From assembly GCA_028700615.1 (NCBI GenBank), contig JAQVSH010000029.1:1-12331 (forward strand): a stretch of 12,331 nucleotides of DNA, in the 5' to 3' direction. Origin of the DNA: Bacteroidales bacterium. GTDB taxonomy: Bacteria; Bacteroidota; Bacteroidia; Bacteroidales; UBA4181. The notes beneath the pieces were generated by a model. The model did no database searches, was not told the DNA's origin, and saw only the letters and a list, made by a program, of their open reading frames with translations. Below are positions 7,982 to 12,331 of this stretch, piece by piece (position 1 is the stretch's first letter; every line of letters begins with the position of its first letter). The translations under genes were made by a program, and so were the position numbers.

Positions 7982-8021
7982 AAAACAAAAGGGTCCGGAG
8001 TGTTTCGGGCTCTTTTGTTTT
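7982..8021 (+). terminator. Rho-independent terminator of the CE1-like esterase gene
   Basis: AAAACAAAAGGGTCCG (7982-7997) pairs with CGGGCTCTTTTGTTTT (8006-8021), 16 bp with two G-U wobbles, around an 8-nt loop, and ends in a T-run. It lies 23 nt after the stop codon. Confidence 0.88.
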
Positions 8022-8100
8022 TAAGACAGTTAGCGGTTTACGTTGCCGTGATCATCTGCCTGCAAAGTTAGAATTTATGCTTTGGGGCATGCTTTGGGTC

Positions 8101-8117
8101 ATCCGAAGAGATCAGGC
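8101..8117 (+). repeat. Solo end of the palindromic element
   Basis: ATCCGAAGAGATCAGGC matches the terminal repeat of the neighbouring full element (8124-8140) at 15 of 17 bases and lies 23 bp from it in the same orientation. It looks like a leftover end from an earlier or nested insertion. Just before it the 10-mer ATGCTTTGGG occurs twice (8077-8086 and 8089-8098). Confidence 0.7.
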
Positions 8118-8123
8118 ATTATC

Positions 8124-8322
8124 ATCCGGAGGGATCAGGCACGGATTTACGCTGCGGGGCGGCTCAACTCGCTCCGTTCGCAGAAAACGAGAACACTCCT
8201 CTTTATAGTCAGTGCTGCGCACTGCCTAACATCGTCGAACAGCTCTCGTTTTCTATGCTCAGGAGCTTCGTTTCGCTGTTTCGCCCCTTGCGAACAAATC
8301 CTTTTGCCTGATCCCTCCGGAT
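8124..8322 (+). repeat. 199-bp palindromic MITE-like element, copy A
   Basis: The element has perfect 17-bp terminal inverted repeats, ATCCGGAGGGATCAGGC (8124-8140) and its exact complement (8306-8322). The inner sequence is an imperfect long palindrome centred on CAGTGC-TGC-GCACTG (8210-8224); AAAACGAGA-type and GGGGCG-type blocks appear on both arms. It encodes no transposase. Copy B at 11528-11726 is in the opposite orientation, the same length, without indels and about 96% identical (seven differences by eye over 200 bp). No clear target-site duplication is visible beyond a possible 2-bp TC. It could be a non-autonomous element mobilised in trans, or a REP-like dispersed palindrome. Open frames inside it are not genes. 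Confidence 0.88.
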
Positions 8323-8423
8323 TCAAACATAGTTACAATTCATCCGTACATTATACATCGAAATTTGGAGCCGGGATACAAGTCTTTTTATTCTGCTTTA
8401 CTTTAGATATATAACTGATTATC

Positions 8424-8555
8424 AATTCGTAAAATAATTCGTAAAATAATTCGTAAAATAATTCGTAAAATAATTCGTAAAATAATTCGTAAAATAATTC
8501 GTAAAATAATTCGTAAAATAATTCGTAAAATAATTCGTAAAATAATTCGTAAAAT
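8424..8555. repeat. 12-bp minisatellite, 11 perfect tandem copies
   Basis: The unit AATTCGTAAAAT is repeated exactly 11 times without a mismatch (132 bp). It ends 11 nt before the -33 box of the promoter for the thioredoxin-like lipoprotein gene. Perfect identity across copies implies recent expansion or continuing slippage. On the minus strand the array reads as FYEL repeats inside an open frame (8351-8662), but a 12-bp unit keeps any stop-free frame open, so I treat the frame as chance. Confidence 0.97.
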
Positions 8556-8566
8556 ATATCATTTGT

Positions 8567-8597
8567 TTTGTTTTTATAAAATACTATTTTATTTTTA
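8567..8597 (+). promoter_or_regulatory. Bacteroides-type promoter for the thioredoxin-like lipoprotein gene
   Basis: TTTG (8567-8570), exactly 19 nt, then TATTTTTA (8590-8597) matches TTTG-N19-TAnnTTTG with a single deviation (final A for G). This is the best promoter match in the window. Transcription would start near 8604, giving a leader of about 120 nt before the ATG at 8724; that leader holds a small hairpin, CTGAAC-TCTTG-GTTCAG (8682-8698). Confidence 0.5.
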
Positions 8598-8723
8598 CTC
8601 AATAGAAACACTTTTTGCCCGCGGGGAAAGTTTTTTGATGGGATTGAAAAGCAAAAAGGCATCTCTTACCTATATGCCCTGCTGAACTCTTGGTTCAGTG
8701 ATACAGAAACTAACCCCATCACC

Positions 8724-9275
8724 ATGCAAAAAATCACATGGCATTTTCTTATTTGCTTCCTGATCTCCGGGTTGATCTTGGTTTCCTGTAACAGTCAAAA
8801 GAAACAGATCACGGAAACCCTCTCCCAAATGATGGACAAAGAAATTGTCTTTCCAAATGCCTTACAGGCAAAGATCTTGGGGCGTGATACTATCGTGGAT
8901 GTATTAAAAAAACCGGGTTATAAAATTGTCACCTACGCAGATTCTTCCGGATGTACCGATTGTCGCCTGAACTTCTACGGGTGGAAGCTAAAAATGAACG
9001 AAGCCAAAACTTGGAGTAAACCTGTTGATGTTGTCTTTATCCTCCAACCCAAAGATGAATCAGCATTGATTTCTCTTCTAAAATTCAATGACTTTAGCCA
9101 TGCTATATTCTATGACAAAAACACGGATTTTATAAGGCAAAATCAGCTATCTTCCGATCCTCTTTATCAAACCTTCCTGATCAATTCCGAGAATAAAATA
9201 GTTCTCGTAGGAAATCCTGTTTCCAATTCTGTTTTATGGAAACTCTACAAAGAAACCATTGAAAGTCAACCGTAA
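8724..9275 (+). CDS. Thioredoxin-like lipoprotein with CxxC motif
   Basis: A 183-residue protein with a lipoprotein signal peptide: hydrophobic residues 8-20 and lipobox LVSC ending at Cys22, so it is predicted to be membrane-anchored in the envelope. The core has a thioredoxin-like plan: a strand (YKIVTYADS, 66-74), a redox-type CTDC (77-80) at the start of the next helix, a second strand (VDVVFILQP, 101-109), and a C-terminal part (YQTFLINSENKIVLVGNP, 148-165) like the strand-turn-strand of TlpA/DUF1573-neighbour proteins of Bacteroides, followed by a helix. Such proteins oxidise, reduce or carry thiols, but substrate and direction are unknown. In Bacteroidales, related lipoproteins occur near NVEALA peptides and propeller lipoproteins (recalled, not checked here), which matches this neighbourhood. 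It is the first gene of the repeat-flanked cassette. Confidence 0.88.
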   Translation: MQKITWHFLICFLISGLILVSCNSQKKQITETLSQMMDKEIVFPNALQAKILGRDTIVDVLKKPGYKIVTYADSSGCTDCRLNFYGWKLKMNEAKTWSKPVDVVFILQPKDESALISLLKFNDFSHAIFYDKNTDFIRQNQLSSDPLYQTFLINSENKIVLVGNPVSNSVLWKLYKETIESQP

Positions 9276-9772
9276 AATGAGATTGAGCTTCTTCATTAGA
9301 TGACAATTCCTGATAAAACAATGTATACCATCATAACTAAACTCGATAGTCATGAAAACTATGATCTCTCAAATAACTTATTAAATGGAGAAAAGGGATA
9401 GGGTTGCCCAGAAAATCTTCGAAAATTCACAAAGGCAACTTCTATCCCCGGATCTCCTCCCTAAAGGAGGTGTGCATCAAAGATAATTAAAAACAAAAGA
9501 AAAGCTACGCGCTTTTTATGACCGGAGCGTCATATTTTCAACAGAAAACGCATCATTTCTATTTAATTCTGTTCGAGTTTTCCAACGTTGAATGCCATTA
9601 CGTTGGAACTGATACGTGTTAGACAATATCTTAAGAAGATTCTGCGGTATTTACCCAAATCCCATGAGGAGCGGACAGGTCTCTTAAGAAAATCTTCAGA
9701 GATTGAAAGAATGGGGCTTAGCAAAAGTCTCATTTACAAATCAAAACAAGTAACTCTTAAAAAACAAAAACA
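9276..9772 (+). other. Long intergenic leader region (497 bp) with inverted repeats, no convincing gene
   Basis: Three structures are visible. GGGATAGGGTTGCC (9395-9408) pairs with GGCAACTTCTATCCC (9434-9448) with one internal irregularity. AAAAGC-TACGC-GCTTTT (9500-9516) is a short hairpin with a T-run that could be a weak terminator for the lipoprotein gene. TTCCAACG (9580-9587) and CGTTGGAA (9601-9608) are perfect 8-bp arms that could be an operator or leader hairpin for the peptide gene. TCTTAAGAA occurs twice, near 9628 and 9682. Two open frames, 9385-9486 (33 codons) and 9588-9776 (62 codons, K/R-rich), have no recognisable features. The promoter of the peptide gene should lie here but no clear match was found. 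Confidence 0.5.
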
Positions 9773-10042
9773 ATGAAAAAATTATTACTGACTGCATCAG
9801 GCATTTTCCTGGTAGCCTCTATGTACATAGGAATCAATTCACACAAAAATCTTAACGCCGCAACCGATCTGCTTTTAGCTAATGTGGAAGCGTTAACATG
9901 GGTGGAAGGTGGATGCACAAGCTGTGGAGATTGTTCATACGAAGTATGGATTTGTCATTCTCAGATCGCACAGTTTTGGCACGAGTTTTATATTCATTGC
10001 AGTGGCGGAAATCCCACTGTAAATGAGATACCTGGTTGTTAA
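9773..10042 (+). CDS. NVEALA-type exported small peptide precursor, six cysteines
   Basis: An 89-residue product. Residues 1-20 are a lysine-headed hydrophobic signal (MKKLLLTASGIFLVASMYIG). Next comes a short linker and the motif DLLLANVEALT (32-42), matching the (S/D)LxLANVEALA signature of the NVEALA family of small exported Bacteroidales proteins (here Thr replaces the last Ala). The mature-like tail has cysteines at 48, 51, 54, 61, 76 and 89 in the spacing C-x2-C-x2-C-x6-C-x14-C-x12-C, with two Trp, two His and a final Cys. Six cysteines in about 47 residues suit three disulfides or metal binding. The function of the family is not established; it behaves like a precursor with a conserved leader and variable tail. 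A terminator directly follows, so it can be transcribed separately. The adjacent thioredoxin-like lipoprotein is a candidate partner for its thiols. No radical-SAM or other modifying enzyme is in the window. Confidence 0.88.
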   Translation: MKKLLLTASGIFLVASMYIGINSHKNLNAATDLLLANVEALTWVEGGCTSCGDCSYEVWICHSQIAQFWHEFYIHCSGGNPTVNEIPGC

Positions 10043-10053
10043 TTTAAATCCTT

Positions 10054-10090
10054 GAGGGTGTCTCAAAAGTCTGAGACATCCTCGTTTTAT
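10054..10090 (+). terminator. Rho-independent terminator of the peptide gene
   Basis: GAGGGTGTCTCA (10054-10065) pairs with TGAGACATCCTC (10072-10083), 12 bp with one G-U wobble around AAAGTC, followed by GTTTTATT. It lies 12 nt after the stop codon and separates the peptide gene from the DUF4221-like gene. Confidence 0.88.
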
Positions 10091-10255
10091 TCGTATCTTC
10101 TTCTGAAATACAACTCAAATATTAAATTTTCAAAGACCTACAAAAACATTTGAGATAACTTCATTTTATTATCCATATACCTCTTTTAAATATTATATCT
10201 TACTAATAAACCTCAACTATTTATTTTGACGCAGATGAAATCCCCAAAGCTCACC

Positions 10256-11428
10256 ATGAATAAAAAAACAGCCCCTCAAAGTTCTTTTTCTCTTAACGGG
10301 TTAATAATACCCGGAATAATATTTTCTTGGTTTATTCTGTTCTCCTACGCCTGCAGTTCCGGAAAACCTCAGAAAAGTTCTGAAGAACTGCCTTATGAAT
10401 TGATAGAGATTCCTATCACATACCCTTACCTTTCTGATTACATTTCTAAATTTGAAATAGCATCAACAGACTCCGGAGATATCATGGTGGCCTATAACCA
10501 TTGGATGACTTCTCTTGATTTTTTTGACATTACCCATAAAAAGCCATCCCATTCAGTACCTCTGGCACAAGATGGGCCCGATAGGATCCCCGACATAAGA
10601 ACCTTCTCAATAGATGATTCTTCCATTGTCATGCAGAGCAGGTCAGATTTTATTCGCATTAATTTGAATGCCAATATTCTATCCAAAATGTCAGTAAACA
10701 GAATTGTGGATAGTGTATATCGGTATGATCAGATTGAAAACTATACAATTTTTCATTATGGAGCGACGTTAGGAAATTATGTATCCTCGGATTATTCCAC
10801 GGAAAGCAAACAATTTTTGCATTATGTATATCCCGAAAAAGGAAATTTTGATTTGGACTATCTTGGAGTGATCGGTGCAAGCTTCAATTTAGAAGACTCT
10901 TCCACGACCTTTATTCCTATCCGGTATCCGGAAATATTGAAACAAAAAAATTACGGGTCCCTTTCCTGCGCCAATTTCATCCAAAACGGAGACCTGATCA
11001 TCTATAATTTTCCGTTTTCTTCCAACGTATACACGTATCACATAAAAACAGGAAAACAGAAAGAATACAACCCGCAAAGCGCCTTCACCAGGAATGAAGC
11101 CAAACCAATGGATCAGAAACAGGCGAGTCCTGAGGATCAATTTAACTATGACCGTTGTGCACTGCGATTCGGGAAACTCTATTATATTAAAAAACACAAT
11201 ATATATATGCGGGTACATTATGATACCCGAGAGGATTTCGAGAAAGACAGAGACTCTTTTATGATGTTGCTAAATGAACGTTTCGAGCCCATCGCAGAAT
11301 ACCAGTTGCCGGATAATTTTGGCTATCCTGACTGCACTGAAAGTGATGTTTATTTTACGGTAGTGGAAAAAAATAATGATGATTCATATCTCAGGTTGGC
11401 AAAAATTGATTTAGAAGCCCTGTTATAG
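10256..11428 (+). CDS. DUF4221-like lipoprotein, predicted beta-propeller
   Basis: The frame opens with TTG at 10226, with ATGs at 10235 and 10256. I prefer 10256 because it gives a normal short n-region (MNKKTAPQ) before the hydrophobic segment; 10235 is the alternative. From 10256 the product is 390 residues, with a hydrophobic stretch ending FSYACSSG, where Cys33 is the likely lipidation site. The rest is soluble and beta-rich with recurring short strands ending in aromatic or charged turns, consistent with a propeller, and the C-terminal pattern (MLLNERFEPIAEYQLPDN, then DCTESDVYFTVVE) resembles DUF4221 and the six-bladed-propeller lipoproteins that accompany NVEALA peptides in Bacteroidales. 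Its biochemical role is unknown; a sensing or binding role at the envelope is inference. It follows the peptide gene after a terminator and a 165-bp AT-rich gap, so it probably has its own promoter, though no convincing one was seen. Confidence 0.85.
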   Translation: MNKKTAPQSSFSLNGLIIPGIIFSWFILFSYACSSGKPQKSSEELPYELIEIPITYPYLSDYISKFEIASTDSGDIMVAYNHWMTSLDFFDITHKKPSHSVPLAQDGPDRIPDIRTFSIDDSSIVMQSRSDFIRINLNANILSKMSVNRIVDSVYRYDQIENYTIFHYGATLGNYVSSDYSTESKQFLHYVYPEKGNFDLDYLGVIGASFNLEDSSTTFIPIRYPEILKQKNYGSLSCANFIQNGDLIIYNFPFSSNVYTYHIKTGKQKEYNPQSAFTRNEAKPMDQKQASPEDQFNYDRCALRFGKLYYIKKHNIYMRVHYDTREDFEKDRDSFMMLLNERFEPIAEYQLPDNFGYPDCTESDVYFTVVEKNNDDSYLRLAKIDLEALL

Positions 11429-11492
11429 CATATCCGGAGATTATATTTTCCCCGACTTAGCATGGATCAGAAAGGGCTGGCTGTGTACTATC

Positions 11493-11519
11493 ATCCGGAG
11501 AAATCAGACAGTGGATTTG
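11493..11519 (+). repeat. Degraded solo end of the palindromic element
   Basis: ATCCGGAGAAATCAGACAGT followed by GGATTTG resembles the outer end of the full element (ATCCGGAGGGATCAGGC then GGATTT) with several differences. It abuts copy B on its inner side, in the same orientation as the left end of that copy. Confidence 0.6.
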
Positions 11520-11527
11520 CATGATTT

Positions 11528-11726
11528 ATCCGAAGGGATCAGGCAAAAGGATTTGTTCGCAAGGGGCGAAACAGCGAGACGAAGCTCCTGAGCATAGAAA
11601 ACGAGAGCTGTTCGACGATGTTAGGCAGTGCGCTGCACTGACTAAAAAGAGGAGTGTTCTCGTTTTCTGCGAATGGAGCGAGTTGAGCCGCCCCGCAGCG
11701 TAAATCCGTGCCTGACCCCTTCGGAT
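11528..11726 (-). repeat. 199-bp palindromic MITE-like element, copy B, inverted relative to copy A
   Basis: The ends ATCCGAAGGGATCAGGC (11528-11544) and GCCTGACCCCTTCGGAT (11710-11726) are inverted repeats with one mismatch. The core reads as the reverse complement of copy A, same length with no indels and about seven differences over 200 bp. The centre is CAGTGC-GCT-GCACTG (11626-11640). It sits where the DUF4221-like gene (plus) and the glycosyltransferase gene (minus) converge and could also act as a bidirectional terminator hairpin. Open frames across it on both strands are not genes. Confidence 0.88.
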
Positions 11727-11737
11727 GACTCGCTGTG

Positions 11738-11763
11738 TAAATCCGTGCCTGATGCCTTCGGGT
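11738..11763 (-). repeat. Solo end of the palindromic element, tandem to copy B
   Basis: The 26 bp at 11738-11763 repeat 11701-11726 of copy B in direct orientation, 37 bp apart, with three differences (TAAATCCGTGCCTGA is identical). It represents a second outer end, as at copy A. Confidence 0.75.
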
Positions 11764-11801
11764 GAAAACGTAGTGTATCACGGGGATCTATGATTCCAGG
11801 G

Positions 11802-12331
11802 CTAAATTTCTTCTTCGATGAGGTAGTGGTTGCGGTCGGAGCCGTTGCGGGCAATCAGTTCTCCGAGGAAGCCGGCGAGGAATAGCTGAGTTCCCAGGAT
11901 CATGGCGGCGAGGGAGAGATAAAAATAAGGGCTGGAAGTAACCAACGGAGCTATTTGTCCGTGCCAGGTCAGCCAGAGTTTTTCAAAACCGATCCATCCG
12001 GCAGCCAGAAAACCGGCAAAAAACATAAGGGTTCCCAATAAACCGAAAACATGCATGGGGGCTTTCCCAAACCGGGAGATGAAGAGGATGGAGATCAGAT
12101 CGAGATATCCGTTGAAGAAGCGCTCCCATCCAAACTTGGTAACCCCGTATTTGCGTTCACGATGCTGAACGACTTTTTCCCCGATTTTTTCAAAACCGGC
12201 TTTTTTCGCAATGACCGGTATATACCGGTGCATTTCTCCGTAGACCTCAATATTTTTGACTACTTCTTTCCGGTAAGCCTTCAGGCCGCAATTAAAATCG
12301 TGAAGTTTAATTCCGGTAGTATGGCGGGCTG
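11802..12331 (-). CDS. Family 2 glycosyltransferase (polyprenyl-phosphate sugar synthase type), C-terminal part
   Basis: The frame is open through the right edge; its last 175 residues and TAG stop (11804-11802) are in the window, and the N-terminal catalytic part lies beyond. An internal Met at 12233 is not the start, because the frame continues upstream with conserved residues: KLHDFNCGLKAYR, then YGEMHRYIP, EKVVQHRERKYGVTKFG and GYLDLISI, the C-terminal hallmarks of dolichyl-phosphate-mannose-synthase/GtrB-like GT2 enzymes. Two membrane segments follow (about FGLLGTLMFFAGFLAAGWIG and YFYLSLAAMILGTQLFLAGF), then a short charged tail ending EEEI. Such enzymes transfer a sugar from a nucleotide donor to a polyprenyl phosphate carrier on the cytoplasmic face, feeding envelope glycan synthesis or lipid A modification. 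The sugar cannot be identified. The palindromic element lies 39-75 bp beyond its stop. Confidence 0.93.
   Translation of the reverse strand, partial: ARHTTGIKLHDFNCGLKAYRKEVVKNIEVYGEMHRYIPVIAKKAGFEKIGEKVVQHRERKYGVTKFGWERFFNGYLDLISILFISRFGKAPMHVFGLLGTLMFFAGFLAAGWIGFEKLWLTWHGQIAPLVTSSPYFYLSLAAMILGTQLFLAGFLGELIARNGSDRNHYLIEEEI

Noticed and set aside
8082..8414. Open frame of 110 codons across palindromic element copy A
   Set aside because: It is almost entirely repeat sequence; the same element gives chance frames on either strand at copy B.
8424..8555. CRISPR array or plasmid iterons
   Set aside because: The 12-bp units are directly adjacent with no spacers, and no cas, rep or origin gene is present.
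8351..8662. Minus-strand open frame of 103 codons with eleven FYEL repeats
   Set aside because: It is created by the stop-free 12-bp minisatellite; the flanking residues show no signal peptide, domain or gene-like composition, and the plus-strand promoter overlaps it.
9385..9486. 33-codon open frame within the long intergenic gap
   Set aside because: Too short, no motif, and it coincides with the arms of an inverted repeat that better explains the sequence.
9588..9776. 62-codon K/R-rich open frame overlapping the start of the peptide gene by 4 bp
   Set aside because: It has no signal peptide, motif or recognisable relative, and its start lies inside an inverted repeat. The ATGA overlap is compatible with translational coupling, so it is not fully excluded.
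9773..10042. Radical-SAM-modified RiPP precursor
   Set aside because: The leader-plus-cysteine-tail form is suggestive, but no radical-SAM enzyme, cyclodehydratase, peptidase or peptide exporter is in the window, so modification cannot be claimed.
11521..11854. Several 60-80 codon frames on both strands across copy B
   Set aside because: They lie in the palindromic element and disagree in frame with one another; one overlaps the end of the glycosyltransferase gene.

Overview
The window reads as chromosomal DNA of a Bacteroidota member, most likely order Bacteroidales. The evidence is the AT-rich gene starts without Shine-Dalgarno sites, promoter-like matches to the Bacteroides -33/-7 pattern (TTTG, about 19-20 nt, TAnnTTTG), Tat-dependent lipoprotein-like sugar enzymes, and a small exported peptide with the NVEALA-type motif, a family known to me only from Bacteroidales. 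Genus cannot be assigned from the sequence alone.

Left half (1-8030), secreted metabolic enzymes: a Gfo/Idh/MocA oxidoreductase cut by the left edge (minus); a divergent, unusual membrane-anchored tetraheme NapC/NrfH-type cytochrome fused to a SUMF1/FGE-like domain (plus); a type-B carboxylesterase with a Tat lipoprotein leader (minus); a secreted 632-residue TIM-barrel glycoside-hydrolase-like protein (minus); and a secreted CE1-like esterase (plus). Clear hairpin terminators separate several of these units. Together they suggest deacylation and turnover of plant or dietary glycoconjugates, but no SusC/SusD pair lies in the window.

Right half (8100-11770), accessory cassette: two 199-bp palindromic MITE-like elements, about 96% identical and in opposite orientation, bracket 3.2 kb. 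Inside lie an 11-copy perfect 12-bp minisatellite directly upstream of a good Bacteroides-type promoter, a thioredoxin-like lipoprotein with a CTDC motif, a 500-bp gap with inverted repeats, an 89-residue NVEALT peptide with six cysteines followed by its own terminator, and a DUF4221-like lipoprotein. The three gene types plausibly work together at the cell envelope: a cysteine-rich exported peptide, a thiol-redox lipoprotein and a propeller-like lipoprotein. Extra solo ends of the palindromic element lie beside both full copies, marking a hot spot for this repeat.

Right edge (11802-12331): the C-terminal part of a polyprenyl-phosphate-type family 2 glycosyltransferase with two membrane helices (minus), its 5' part outside the window.

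The best candidate for an undescribed system is the peptide/thioredoxin/DUF4221 cassette with its repeat-flanked, minisatellite-fronted architecture. The second is the cytochrome-SUMF1 fusion.
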